DNA of 64,000 bases from Mytilus californianus (GCF_021869535.1 NW_026262735.1:558001-622000), one strand, 5' to 3'; shown: positions 10,532 to 22,722, counted from the stretch's first letter. A program made the numbers and translations. The notes: generated by a model not told the origin, from the letters alone.

Positions 10532-12130
10532 ATCATGTTTAGGACCTTCATCCATTTACAACATCGACAAACCTTGTGGCATTGAAAATGATTACAAAAA
10601 TGTCATGCTTAACAGTTCATAGGCATTAAAAGTGCTAAAAACTGGCTTCGGTCAACAAAATGTGGATGTAGTCCTGGTGGTCTGTTTGTATGATCCAAAA
10701 TCAAAATAATAATATTGGCTTGCGCTTCGGACGCATGAAATTCATAACGTGTTGTTTTCATTTTTTATCACACCTGCCAAATGCACCAAATGTTATAGGC
10801 TTTTTAGATGTAGATTTACAAAATTTTAGCATTGCAAAATTATCAGTTTCTAGAATTCATGTCATTGATGAGAATAGCTTAAAAGCTCAAAAGGCAGCTT
10901 ACAGAAAAATAACGACCCAACATTTAGATTTAAAGGCGTAAATATATATCGTCAGCTGACTGTATATCAGGCACTGATTCTCGATACAAGTCGAAATGAG
11001 GACACCAACTCGTTTGTCAAATTAGTTAATATCATAAAGTGGATCTGATCACATATCAAGCCCAAGACCTCAACAAACAGATCAAAATGATGAAATAAAA
11101 AAAGATTGTCGGCAAAATCGTTTCTATTCGTTGATAGAATGATTAATGTTGTCAACATTCGCGGAGGAGAGAATGGTTGTCAATCAGTCAAAGTATAAAT
11201 CTAGGAAGATAGTTGATCTGATTAATCATAACATATGACAATTACGGTCTTGACGAGGAACACAAAGTGATCCTAAAAAACTTAACCTGGTATTTCTTTA
11301 CCAATGATAACAGTAATGGATCTAACTTTAACACAAATGCCTACATGATACCTGGTACAGAGCATCAGATTGACCAGACCAATTGAAATCCACTGGATGA
11401 TTTCGCATAACAGCACCTACCGCAAATTCGGCCCACAGTATTGACTGAAACAGCACACACATAAACTTCAAATATAGAAAACAGTATAAATATTTCTCAT
11501 TTCATGTTTGGGACCTTCATCCATTTACAACATCGACAAAGCTTATGACATTGAAAATGAAGACCGTGCAGGAAATGATTACAAAAATGCCATGCTTAAC
11601 AGTTCACAGGTATTAAAAGTGCTATAAACTGGCTTCTATCAACAAAATGTGGATGATGTCCTGATGGTCTGTTTGTATGATCCAAATAAAATTATAATAT
11701 TGGCTTGCGCTTCGGACGCATGAAATTCATAACGTGTTGTTTTCATTTTTATCACACCTGCCAAATGCACCAAATATTTATAGGCTTTGTAGATGTAGAT
11801 TTACAAAATTTTAGTATTGAAAAATTATCAATTTCTAGAATGCATGTCATTGATGAGAATAGCTTAAAAGCTCAAAAAGCAGCTTACAGAAAAATAACGA
11901 CCCAACATTTAGATTTAAAGGCGTAAATATATATCGTCAGCTGACTGAATATCAGGCACTGTTTCTTGGTACAAGTCGAAATGAGGACACCAGCTCGTTT
12001 GTCAAATTAGTGAATATAATAAAGTGTATCTGATCACATAATAAGCCCAAGACCTCAACAAACAGATCAAAATGATGAAATAAAATAGATTGTCGCCAAA
12101 ATCGTGTCTATTCATTGATAGAATGATTGA
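10532..12130 (+). repeat. ~985-bp tandem duplication carrying a decayed coding block
   Basis: Unit 1 (about 10532-11145) and unit 2 (about 11501-12130) match closely, with a 985-bp offset over their second halves. Both contain the same decayed coding text: a frame ending in SLKAQKAAYRKITTQHLDLKA (10690-10941; 11705-11926), then after a stop a frame reading YQALILDTSRNEDTNSF. Unit 2 keeps DIENEDRAGNDYKNAM where unit 1 has an 18-bp deletion. Downstream of unit 1, about 11230-11390, a further open stretch reads LTWYFFTNDNSN. Stops and frameshifts break every frame, so this is a pseudogene array. I do not recognise the family; a captured viral-type or large-DNA-transposon protein is possible but unsupported. 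Confidence 0.6.
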
Positions 12131-12419
12131 TATAAGCCGAAATGAGGACACTAGCTCATTTGTCAAATCAGTTATTATCATAAGGTGGACCTGATCAACA
12201 CCTCAATGGAAATAAAGAAATATGCAGACATGACTGTAAAGAACCAAATGGAACTATTGATTTTGGTGTCCATACAATCAAGATAAAAGAGGAACATTTT
12301 GTGTCACAACTTCTCCTTGTAGATGTTATTTGTTTAGTCATCAACTACTGACAAAACCTTTGATTCAGGATTTAAAAGTTGTTTCAGCTTTAAAAGTGGT
12401 TGATTTGACGCCACGGTAT

Positions 12420-12725
12420 TTTATATGAAAGAAACGTTCGCTTTGCTTTAGTTGCTTAAATGATTGTTCCATAGTAAGTAATCGGACCAAATCGTATTAA
12501 TACGAGAAGACATAGGATTCCGACCCCGACTATGATCCGTTAAATCTCTACGAGTAGACATGTGTTACTTATTGAAAATGCCATTTTCTTTCAGAATCAA
12601 GTCTCACTTTGTCTTCTGTTGATTAATTTGATAGAAAGAAATTGTATTATATGTCGGGAGGGAAGCGGATAACGTCATGTTATCAAATCCAATAAATGTT
12701 TGTGCAGCTTATGTCACGTTGTGAA
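12420..12725. repeat. Dispersed repeat family Y, copy 1
   Basis: Aligns by eye with 16905-17245. Both have TTGCTTRAGTTG-like starts, a block with GAGTAGACAT, another with GAGxGAAGCGGAT or GAGAAAAGCGGAT followed by GCGTCA/ACGTCA, and end with a CACGTTGTG/CACGTGACAC motif. Non-coding; transposon type unknown. Confidence 0.55.
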
Positions 12726-13299
12726 TGTATATTTCTTCCTAATAATATTAATAGTACATCAAGATGAGGCCATTGATTTTGATATTGATTTCAATGAAAT
12801 GTTAAATTTTACACTGCCACCTCTAGGTGAAGTTAACTTTGAAACCGAAGAGGCTACCTGACCAAAGAGACAATGCACCCTCAAAAACAGAAGGAATAGT
12901 ATTTATGAGTATTTTCCTGTTTTGAAAAAGTGATCTTATGTATTAAACGAACATCTTTACAATAAAAAATTCAAAAATGTAAATAGATAATAAATGATTT
13001 TTGTTTGTGGTTCAGCTGGTGTCCATTTTATTATAATCAACCATAATATTATTTCTGGGAAAATTTATTATCTAATAATTTTTCCTTATTACGGAAATAC
13101 TTGTATGTAATACATGTTCCATTACCATGTTATTTTTATTATGGTAATGGATAAAATATTACATTAAAATATTTCAATATGGAAAAAATATCACATTTTC
13201 AAATTTCCAAGGAAGACATAATATATAGGAAGAAATATTTCATCACAACGTGACATATAATTATTGCAAAATAATTTTGTCGTTTGTGTGTAGGATTAA

Positions 13300-13699
13300 G
13301 GATGTACTTAGGTGATCTTAGGTGAAATTAAATAAATCAAGAATTTAAAATTGCAACTATAAGCTGCAAGAGTATTAGTTGAGGATCAAAATACGCTAAA
13401 AATATTGATAGGTCATGGAGCTCCTTTTCGAGATATTTGATTTATAAAATATGGCGGGAAAAGGCTGACTCTGACTTTTACCTTATATTTGCATTGGTAT
13501 TATTTGGGTCTCAAATCAAAAGAAAGAAAATCAAGAATCTGATTATATTTTGTCACATGACCTTTCATGAGCTATTAAGTCTTATATTAAAAAATAAATA
13601 GGTGTTATGGGGCAAAATATTTTACATTGTATCGTATGGAAACACACCAAGGAGTCCGAACATCTGACACAAATTCCAAAACCTCACCTTAGTACATCC
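13300..13699. mobile_element. 400-bp MITE with 16-bp inverted ends and TTAA target duplication
   Basis: The ends are GGATGTACTTAGGTGA (13300-13315) and TCACCTTAGTACATCC (13684-13699), perfect inverted repeats except for one base. TTAA flanks both sides (13296-13299 and 13700-13703). TTAA duplication is the hallmark of piggyBac-type transposition, so this is a non-autonomous piggyBac-class MITE. The ends differ from those of the piggyBac remnant at 61.7 kb, so another transposase served it. The 63-codon ORF inside it is incidental. Confidence 0.8.
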
Positions 13700-13703
13700 T
13701 TAA

Positions 13704-15436
13704 ATATTGTCCGCTTACAGCTAATTGTGTCTTTGGTCTTAATGTTATTATTAATATCCGGACGATATTTACCCACGATATGTTGTCAATATATGTGAAA
13801 TAGTATCCTTTAAAGAAAGGGCAATATTTAATATGAAAACATGTCCATCATATAAAGGACAGTATTCAACGGGAAGAAGTGTACACTCTCAATATACCTG
13901 CAAAATGTATACATAGGTTTAGATCTTGTTCAAAATTTTCTTCGTTCAAACGAACATATTTATTTTATATACTAGACTATATAATTTCTGTATTCCGTCT
14001 ACCCATTCTGCTTCTTATCTCGTTCATATATAGAATGAATGCTTAGCCATGTAGAAACACAATTGTTATATATGCTCATTGCCATGGTAACCATACACTT
14101 CATTTTCAGTAGAACCCTTTAAAATCCAACTTGGTGTGTCGTCAAATTGCACCGATGAAATCCCTAAAAATAAACAGAGAACACAGTTCCCACCTAACAG
14201 CATTTATATGTCAAAAATAAAATATGTGCTACCAGTAGTTCAAATACGACAAATAATTACCCTTGATCATGTAGAAATTTGTTATCATGAGTGTAAAATT
14301 CGACTAGAACAAGAACAAGTCTTTAGTGTTAAACTTGAAACTGAAAGTATCTTTTAACAGCAGACATTCGAAATGGTTTGCAATTTTAGCACAAACTGCA
14401 CTAAAGGCGAGTGTTCTGACGATGTAAATGATATCAACACATTGAATTCCAATGACAAAAGTATAATTTTAACTGAATCCGGTTTATTGCCAAAGAAATT
14501 TACTGATGTTTATATATGTTCAACCAATTTAATCCAACTAATTACATTTCTCTTCTTATGCCCCTTATCTACTCAAATTAGTAAGTCAGCCTTATTGTTT
14601 TGTTGCCTCATCCTTTTAACAGTACATTGTATAGTTCATTGACCAACAGTGTTCCTAAATTGTGTTTTTATATTGTTCTTTAATTTTAGATTTGTTCTCT
14701 TTCACAAGTATTTCTCCTTTTTTTCTTCAATGTAAGCTTTCATACGGTATGTATCACAATCATCAACTGGAAACAAACTTAGACATAAGAGATTTGCTTA
14801 AAATCTTCCTAGGATGCTGTCAAAGGTATGAAGATGAAGAGCACTCTTGTTTACCAACAGCTGTGGCCTAACATGCACCTGTTGATTTTGTGTAAGGTTT
14901 TCATGACATTCAGGAACCACTTGATGTTGCGTCTTTTCAGACTCGAGCTGACTTGTTCGTTGATACTTTGTCCTCTTTCTTTTTAACTGTAGAAAAATTC
15001 AGTTATGCCAGTATGATGATTATATATTATCTGTTTATCGTTCTATAACTGGTCTTTCCCCCTCCCTAAGACAGTTTTACGCTTGACGAAAGCAAGCTTG
15101 AAAACGTCTCCAATCGGAACTACTCGGCCTTTTCTGTTCAACGAAGAAATAAACTCGTATGTATTAGGCGGTTAAATTGCACTATTTTATAAATCACATG
15201 ACGATATTTGACATGATATCACATGACATGAAAATGGGCGATCGAGACAGAGATTTACGCATGTCATAAGAAATTCTGTTAGTGAACTGAACGATGAAAA
15301 AACTCCCAACTCAAAATGGTATGAAATGAATGGCCTCAACACCGGCTTCAGAACTACGTTTTAAACTGACACCTAAAAGAGAGCCAGTGATATGATCTCT
15401 TGTTCACCCAATTGAGAAGTTAAATACTTTTAGTTT
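13704..15436. other. Interval with short unrecognised ORFs
   Basis: Plus-strand ORFs at 14136-14357 (73 codons), 14373-14642 (89 codons, hydrophobic C-terminal half) and 14662-14871 (69 codons) follow one another in this stretch. None matches a family I know and their splice signals are unconvincing. They could be decayed exons. The remainder is non-coding. Confidence 0.3.
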
Positions 15437-15560
15437 GATTGATTGATTAATTGGTGTTTGTTTTACGCAGCATCTTTGAGACGTTTCCTTCGAATTCCAC
15501 AAAATTTTGTTCACATAAAGGACAATGAAATTTAGTCTGCCACGGGAAAATACGGGTTCA
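15437..15560 (-). mobile_element. Diverged relative of the SINE/LINE 3' end
   Basis: On the minus strand this reads CCCGTGGCAGACTAAATTTC, close to the internal SINE block CCCGTGGCAGTCTAAATTTC. It ends GCGTAAAACAAACACCAATT followed by ATCA repeats, a variant of the tail shared by the SINE and the I/Nimb LINE at 33.7 kb. It is probably an old copy of a sister family using the same retrotransposition machinery. Confidence 0.5.
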
Positions 15561-15614
15561 TTTCATATTAACCTTACCATTCATACACAGCGGTCTTGAC
15601 GTTTGGATACTAAA

Positions 15615-15686
15615 TATTGACACTGTTGATCATCTTATAGTGTACTTTTATATTGACACTGTTGATCATCTTATAGTGTACTTTAA
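15615..15686. repeat. 36-bp direct tandem duplication
   Basis: Two adjacent, almost identical 36-bp units beginning TATTGACACTGTTGATCATC, at 15615-15650 and 15651-15686. Confidence 0.9.
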
Positions 15687-15904
15687 TACTTGCACTGTTT
15701 AGTCTCTTTATGGTGATGTCCATTTCACGTGGTATGGTACTTGTACATCCTGTCATTCTGTGTTAGTGCTTTGGTACAATTTAAGTGTTCTTTTCATTCG
15801 TTTTTGCTGGTGTGCTTCGTTTATATGCCTTTATGTTTCTCTTTATTTATATATTTGTATTTGCTGTGGTGACTGCTGTATCTTCTATGTTTGACATGTA
15901 TACC

Positions 15905-16200
15905 CATAAAATTGAGATTGGAAATGGGAAATATGTTAAAGAGACAACAACTCGACCAAAGAGCAAACAACAGCCGAAGGCCATCAATGGGTCTTCGATA
16001 CAGCGAGAAACTTCCGCACCCGGAGGCGTTTTTCAGTTGGTCCCTTTACAAAAATGTATACTAGTTCAGTGATAGTGACAGTCATACTAAACTCCGAAAT
16101 ATACACAAGAAACTAAAATTTAAAATCATACAAGACTAATAAAGGCCAGAGGCTCCTGACTTGGGACAAGCGCAACAATGCAGGGGGGGTTAAACATTTT
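15905..16200 (+). repeat. Dispersed mussel-type repeat (family M1)
   Basis: The block GAGATTGGAAATGGGAAATA through AAAGAGACAACAAC, CGCACCCGGAGGCGT and TATACTAGTTCAGTGATA recurs at 45990-46230, and its start recurs at 57870-57955. It is non-coding; probably the 3' part of a retroposon. An older degenerate piece of another common repeat seems to follow at about 16300-16400 (GAATTTTCCTCGGGGTT). Confidence 0.6.
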
Positions 16201-16904
16201 TTTTAAGATCTCAACCCTCCCCCGATACCTCTAGCCAATGTAGAATAAAAAGCAAACGCACGACAATACGCACAGTAAAACTCAGCTCTCTATGTTTTAT
16301 TCACACATTGTCAATATTAAGGAATTTTGACCGCCTGCCATACAAGTGAGAGGCTTCGTCTTTCAATGGTGGACTTCCCATATTGAATTTTCCTCGGGGT
16401 TATTAAACTTTTAGGATATAGACAGATATTTACACTAACAAAAAGCCATCTTTCTTAAGCAAGGGTTCTTTAAGTGCAAAAGGCGTGGCACTGTCTTTCT
16501 AAACACGTGGGCATAGGAGTTAACGTCCCTAATCTGACCGGACATTGCCGAGTTCTTGTAAATGCCGCACATCCTCACTATTGCGAGGGTTTTACAGCCG
16601 GTCAGAGACAAATAATGACAAAAATTTTTTTTCTCCAGTATTTTCTGGATTAATATTGTTTAAATTTACCCCACCAAGGTATTTCTTTGAATGGATATGA
16701 AAGATAACTTTCGAACGTCTGTGTTGCCTAATGCCATATCGTAAGCCTTGTGAAATGTTCACGTTATTCAAGTATTTTCAATGAAGTTCACATGTTAGGT
16801 GAATGTTAAATGACCCATAATCTTGAATCGCATACAAATTATAAAATTCACTGGAATTAAAGAAAAAATCACCCCGATACACGTTTCATGTCACGAGTTA
16901 ATGA

Positions 16905-17245
16905 GGAAATAAAATTTGGCTTCGCTTGAGTTGTTCAAATGAGAGTTCCAGATTGAATAACGGGACAATTCGTCTCGTATTGAGAGAGCACTATAAGAAA
17001 TAAGGTTACCACCTCAATTCTGCTCTCTTCCCGTTATCTCTTTGAGAGTAGACATTTATTTCACAAGGAAAACGACATTTTTTCTTCTCAAATAAACGAA
17101 CTCGCATTGATATTTATTTGAGAGTAATCGTATCTCATGTCGAGAGAAAAGCGGATGGCGTCAAGTAATTAAATTTATATTTTTTTTGCAGCCAAATGCC
17201 ACGTGACACATTGTAATTACGAAATAATTTTGTCGTTTGTGCTGC
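16905..17245. repeat. Dispersed repeat family Y, copy 2
   Basis: Homologue of 12420-12725. It ends with AATAATTTTGTCGTTTGTG, which also occurs at 13270-13290 just before the TTAA MITE. That suggests the family Y copy originally continued through to there and was later interrupted. Confidence 0.55.
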
Positions 17246-17425
17246 TGAAAGTATAGTTACAGCATTTTTTAATAGTATTAAACGATGTTGTTTTCTTATA
17301 TGTCTCTAATTTATGTCTAATCTTATGTACTTGTATGTAATGTGATGAAAGCTCTTTATAGGGCCCTTTAATTGGAAATAAAATATTCTTATTCTTATTC
17401 TATTCTTATTCTTATAGTACATGAA
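17246..17425 (+). mobile_element. LINE-like 3' tail with (TTATTC)n
   Basis: The stretch GCTCTTTATAGGGCCCTTTA, then AATAAAATATTC and TTATTC repeats (about 17386-17425), has the form of a non-LTR retrotransposon 3' end with a microsatellite tail. No ORF remains. Confidence 0.5.
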
Positions 17426-18365
17426 CGGTCAACACAACTTTGCAAATTCAAATGACATTATAACATGAATCTTCTGTATTGTTTTGAGTTTATTCTGGAA
17501 TAACATAAAGACGACAAGCATGTACCAAAATGTATGCTGTTAAGTAAAGCAACCAAATAAAATTGCATGAAAGGTAATGATTCCCTTATGAGAAAACAGC
17601 CATGAAATAACCAATAACACTAAAACCAATATTGCATCGGTCAGCTCCGTCTCTTAGATTACGCCCCTAATAAGCACACATACGAATGTCAATTAATAAG
17701 GTTTCATATAATATAGCACAAATCTTTATATCTCTGCAGGTTTTCTCCGCCAGACAGAGAACAATAAATAAAATGTCTACTCATTAATTTCAAGATAGAA
17801 CCGAACAAAAAAATGCACATTTTCTGTGCCCCGTTCTGCCCATTATCTCCTGTTCATCGATTCCTGCCTGATATAGTTGAAAAATCACATAATTGCCACC
17901 ACTTGCTGAACAAACGTCTCCATCATCGAATAGAATTGATGTGTTTGTCTGTGGTAGCTGTGCTTTACTTACTGGTGATTCAACAGAAGTTTACTTGACA
18001 ATTTGCAGTAGTTACTGGAGAAGTTGAAGTAGAAATCACGGGTGACGTAGATGAAGAACTCATTTTACAGAACATTTCTTTGATCAATGGAAACTCGGGG
18101 TTTTGATTGAATAACTACTTCTCTGCCTTTCTTCCATTGCAGTTTTCTCCACACTATCGTCATTTGCTTTGGCTTACTCCTAAAAATAAAACAACACTAA
18201 ATTAGAATCCTTATATTTCCAAATGTTAAATTTAAACGTTCTGGTTTTTTTCTCTCTGTTTTGTGTGATATTAATACTGTACATAAAGTGTTGCTGTAAG
18301 AACTGAAACACAATAAACTTGTGTACCAGTCTTGCGTAAAGACCGTCTATACTCGTATATAGCAA

Positions 18366-18780
18366 CCCCTAAGGGTAACTGGGGAATAGAAATATGGTCA
18401 CATGGTCTTCTTCTCTCCGTCAGTAAAACGCTTGTCAAAGTGGGTCGTCCGTTTGAAAATGTGGAATGTATCAAGTTTGGAGCCACGTCCGATCAGAATG
18501 GGGACGTTAAATCTGATGTCTCATGTAAAGAGAGTGCCACGCTCATTGCACGTTTAGAACACATCCGTAGGTGGCCCTTTACTAGGCAAAATGTCTGTCC
18601 CTATCCAATATACCCTAATTTTCCAGTGGCAGTCCAAATTTCCCCAACCATCATCCCATATGGCCTCTATTACAAGTCCTACCTATTGTATTTATTGTTA
18701 ACTTGTTCTCGTCCTGAACTTGCATGAAATATTATTTGAGACTGTACGTTAAGCAACCAATAATCTATCAATCAATCAAT
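18366..18780 (+). mobile_element. SINE-like retroposon, old copy
   Basis: Full-length but clearly diverged copy, from CCCCTAAGGGTAACTGGGGA to a TCAATCAATC tail. Several substitutions (GAAAATGTGG for GGCTGTGCGG, ACGTCCGATC for ACGTCCGGTC) mark it as older than the copies after 45 kb. I see no convincing target duplication. Confidence 0.8.
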
Positions 18781-19073
18781 CTAGTAAATACTGTTATCAC
18801 TTTGCATAGAAAATTCAATTCCTGGCTTGCAGGTTGAAGGTTGCTCTTTTCAGTAGGTTTTGAGGAAATGTTTGAATTTGTTTTCTTAAAATTATTTCAA
18901 ATTTATGTCAATTATAGTTTTGCCCATCAGCTATTTTTTTCTTGCTAAAATATGTGTTTTGCGAAAACAACAAATTCAGGAAATGACCCAATGTGACTGG
19001 CTTGAGACGTCTCAATGGTTTTTTAACCAACCAGGCCAACATACAAGTTTCACGTACTTTCTTATTTTAACAC

Positions 19074-19484
19074 CCCCAAGGGTGACTGGGAATAGATGTA
19101 TGGTCACCATTGGTCTTCCTCCGACCGGCAGTAAAACCCTTGCTAAAGTGGGGCGTCTGTTTGGCTGTGCGGGATGTACAAATTTGCGGCCACGTCCGGT
19201 CAGAATGGGGACGTTTAATCCGATGCCTCGTGTAAAGAAAGAGCCACGCTCTTTGCACGTTAAGAACCCTTGCAACAACTCTTTGAGGGGTCCGTAGGTG
19301 ACCTGTTGCAAGGCTAAATTTCTGTCCTAAGGCAATATACCCTCATTTCCCGTGGCAGTCTAAATTTCTCCGACCTTAATCCCGGACGCCTCTATTACAG
19401 AACCTACCTATTGTTAATTTGTTCTCGTCCTGAATATGCATGAAATATTTGCCACTGGAAGTTAGGCAACCAACAATCAATCAA
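19074..19484 (+). mobile_element. SINE-like retroposon
   Basis: Full-length copy with a 14-bp target duplication TCTTATTTTAACAC (19060-19073) / TCTTATTTCAACAC (19485-19498), one mismatch. It belongs to the subfamily with ATCCCGGACGCC in its 3' third. The two ORFs of about 100 codons over it arise from the repeat and recur in every copy. Confidence 0.9.
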
Positions 19485-19804
19485 TCTTATTTCAACACCA
19501 TACTGTTTTGGATGGAGAGTTGTCTCATAAGCACCCATATTAAAAACGTTTGTATCAGACTGAACATGTATACAAAGTTTCAAGTTAATGTTACTTAGTC
19601 TTCATAATAAACATCCTTAACTATTTATATTCTCGGTGAACCATGAATTTAGATTCACAACCATATTTTAGAATTCATTAATGTAAAGTTTTAATGCAAG
19701 TTAATACTAAGTTTTAAGTTGATGTGATTGCTACTTCATTCGTATCTTCATTACTTTGTACAAATTAAATCAACCCAAATCCAGGTACAGATATAATAGC
19801 CTCA

Positions 19805-19875
19805 ATCATAACCTCTTTAAATTTGTTATAATCCCTTGCCCCATCATAACCTCTTTAAATTTGTTATAATCCCTT
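19805..19875. repeat. 38-bp direct tandem duplication
   Basis: The block ATCATAACCTCTTTAAATTT then GTTATAATCCCTT occurs twice with a 38-bp period (from 19805 and from 19843). It lies next to the HECT-like remnant. Confidence 0.9.
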
Positions 19876-20098
19876 AAGTGTATTGGCAAGGTGAGATCAA
19901 AGAACAAGTCGACACACTTGGATAGCATTTAGCATTTGTCAAATGAATAGTAAAGTTGGTATCAAATCCATCAGGTGGTACAATGCTACAGCCTGTGACG
20001 ATCTGTAGCACATCCTCAATCTTGACAGAACCATCTGCGTATTGGCATTTCCCCTTTGAAATCAACATACATTCACTTATACTTGACATATACACCAA
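19874..20098 (-). pseudogene. HECT-type E3 ligase C-terminal remnant
   Basis: The 74-codon frame contains VLQIVTGCSIVPPDGF and YPSVSTCSL. These fit the last 50 or so residues of a HECT domain, where a phrase like FVTG..xIPPxGF precedes the catalytic cysteine in a PxxxTC motif. That cysteine would accept ubiquitin before transfer to substrate. The rest of the domain is missing and the frame stops soon after the cysteine. It could be a lone decayed exon or part of a transposon-borne HECT-like gene. Confidence 0.45.
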
Positions 20099-20410
20099 TT
20101 AAGTAAAATTTGGACCTCATGTCTTTTTCAGAATTAGTGCTGACGGAGTACGTATGCGAAGCTTTTTAATAAGACCTGACTGTTGCTCACATTATTGTTA
20201 ATAAGTGAGCAACCATATGATTTTTATGGACCAGAGAACCAATATATTAGTTTTCCTATTATTTGTAACTTTATATTGATGACAAAAATAGTATAGACAA
20301 GGGTATGCTATAAGCATGATAAGAGGACTCAGTCTTACAGTTAAAATTATATCTGTTCTTAGTTAAAATCCGTTATCATGGTTCTCACAACCAACCATAG
20401 TTTCTTTTTA

Positions 20411-21355
20411 GTCCCCTACCGACGAAGTCGAAGGGCACTTTAGGTTTGCACTCTGTCCGTCCGTCTGTCCATCCGTCAGACGTCCGGCAACTCAGTTTTC
20501 CACAGTTTTTCTTCGTTCTTGAAGATATTGATTTGATATTTGGTATATAGTTTTATCATGACAAGTTATAGATCAAGTTCCAATTTTGTTCCGGTCTGAT
20601 GATTTAGTCCAGAGTTATGGTCCATAAAAAACTCCATAACTAATGTTAGAGTACTATGTTAAACCATATAATCTGTACAAAGGGAGATAACTCATTTTTT
20701 AAAAGACATTCTTTGGTAAATAGTTTAATTTTGTGGCAGGTTTATATGTTATTTTGTATAAACTAATTTTCTGAATACCACATGTATATATATATATTTT
20801 TTTTATTAAGTGAAATTCTTTAATTAGATAATAAATCTTTTTTTATTAAGGTATATATTTCATTACATTACATTGTGTAGGTAAAAGTTGTTGGCATTTT
20901 ATAGATAAGTTACAAATCTATATAAGTTTGTAACAAATGAAAGAAAAAATATTTGGAACTACTAATTATATTTGATTGTAATTTGAAAATAGATATACAT
21001 TGTATAACATCATATCTAATTTTAGAGAACTATCAATCATATCTAATGTTAGAGTGTTATAGGTTTTCCACACTTTTTTTCATCATGCTTGAAAATATTG
21101 ATTGACATTTGGTATATAGTTTAATCATGACAAGTTACAGATCAAGTTCAAATTTTTGTTTCGGTCTGATAATTTTGTCCAGAGTTATGGTCCTTGGACT
21201 TGAAAAAAATCACTCATATATTCAGTTTTTCCACGCTGTTTTTAGTCATGCTTGAAGATATTGACTTGATATTTTCTTTTTGTTTACACCATGACAAGTT
21301 ATAGAACAAGTTAGCATTTTGTTCCAGTATGATGAATTTTTACCCGGTAGGGGAC
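20411..21355. mobile_element. Inverted-repeat DNA element with TA flanks
   Basis: GTCCCCTACCG at 20411-20421 is matched by CGGTAGGGGAC at 21345-21355, with TA on both outer sides (20409-20410, 21356-21357). This fits a Tc1/mariner-type non-autonomous element of about 945 bp. Inside, a GTCCGTCCGTCTGTCC run follows the left end. A ~110-bp block with TTGATATTTGGTATATAG and ATGACAAGTTA...GATCAAGTTC occurs about three times (near 20525, 21095 and 21255). There is no transposase ORF. Confidence 0.7.
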
Positions 21356-21473
21356 TATGTGTTGCCATGCAATACTCTCAGAATTCTTGTTTATTTGGAA
21401 CGTGGGAATCTGAAATTTAGACTGACACCTATGTTTACTGGTTGCAAAAATATGAATTATTCAAAAAATACCT

Positions 21474-21690
21474 CTTTGAGGGGTCCGTAGGTGACCTGTT
21501 GCAAGGCTAAATTTCTGTCCCTATCCAATATACCCTCATTTCCCTTGGCAGTCTAAATTTCTCCGACCTTTATCCTTTAATCTATTACAGAACCTACCTA
21601 TTGTATTTATTGTGAACTTGTTCTCGTCCTGAATATGCATGAAATATTTGCCACTGGACGTTAAGCAACCAACAATCAACAATCATCATT
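21474..21690 (+). mobile_element. SINE-like retroposon, 5'-truncated
   Basis: Only the 3' half of the family is present, from CTCTTTGAGGGGTCCGTAGG to AACCAACAATCAACAATCA. 5' truncation is expected for target-primed reverse transcription. It belongs to the subfamily lacking the CGGACGCC block. Confidence 0.85.
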
Positions 21691-22400
21691 AGGGTATCTA
21701 GTTTAAAAAATGTGTCCGATGACCCGGCCAACCAACCAAGATGGCCACCATGGCTAAAATAGAACATAGGGGTAAAATGTAGATTTTAGCTTATATCTCT
21801 GAAACCAAAGCATTAAGAGCAAATCTGACATGGGTTAATATTGTTTATCAGGTCAAGATCTATCTATACAAAATTACTTATCTAAAGGCATTTATAATGA
21901 CTGATTGCAATTGAAGTTGCATTATTTCTGATATAAAAGAAGATATATTTGCATTTTTAAGCAACGCGAACTGATATTTAGTATCTTTTCCCTGAAATTC
22001 AGCATAATTTATGAAAAACAACCAATCCTGATGTACAAAAAGTACTGAAATCAAATGGCGGTTCATCAGTATTGTTCTCCTTACATTATTAAAATTCTAA
22101 AAAAAAAAAAAAAAAAATTATCTTGAGGCCTTTGAAACTACTAGTAACAAATAACATTGGTTTTTTTTATCAAAATAAGAAAAACTAGTAGTTTTATAAA
22201 TTGCGAACAACATTTTAGTATATTTTCTCTGATATTCTTTTAATTTTATGAAAAACAACCAATCCTGAACTACAAAAAGTACAAAAATCCAATTGCGGTC
22301 AATAACTTCCATAACGATAAAGAAATGATTGCATTCTCTTTCAAAATAAGAGAATATGAAGTAATACAATATACATGTAATGCGTGAACAGTAATTTATA
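21691..22400. repeat. Dispersed repeat X with internal ~240-bp diverged duplication
   Basis: The block AACCAACCAAGATGGCCACC at about 21730 recurs inverted at about 59000. Downstream, two similar segments (about 21885-22070 and 22125-22310) share ATGAAAAACAACCAATCCTG and ACAAAAAGTAC, separated by a poly-A run near 22100. The two minus-strand ORFs of 62 and 83 codons reflect this repeat (both contain QDWLFFI) and are not taken as genes. Confidence 0.55.
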
Positions 22401-22635
22401 TATATTTTTTATGTGCTATTGCGACCATGTTGATTACAAATTAACGAGTAAAGGTGTCTTCGTAGAGGTCCGCGTTTATGGAATGTAGATACTGTGGGGT
22501 TCGGTTTACATAAGAAATTTAATTATATACGTATCCGTCCGATCCGTGCATATAATTACTTTACTGATCGATCGCTGACCGTTGTCACGGTAATTCTCAC
22601 ATAGCTAATTTGACGTATCTGACGGATTCTATGGG

Positions 22636-22722
22636 TCATCGATCACCGATCAGTCAAACATCCGTCACCGATCATTCACCGATCAGTCAAACATCCGTCA
22701 CCGATCATTCACCGATCAGTCA
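22636..22722. repeat. Minisatellite, ~34-bp unit
   Basis: About two and a half copies of a unit containing ATCACCGATCAGTCAAACAT and CCGTCACCGATCATTC. It is GC-richer than its surroundings. Confidence 0.85.

Noticed and set aside
22636..22722. CRISPR-like spacing of short repeats
   Set aside because: Plain minisatellite without spacers, in eukaryotic DNA.
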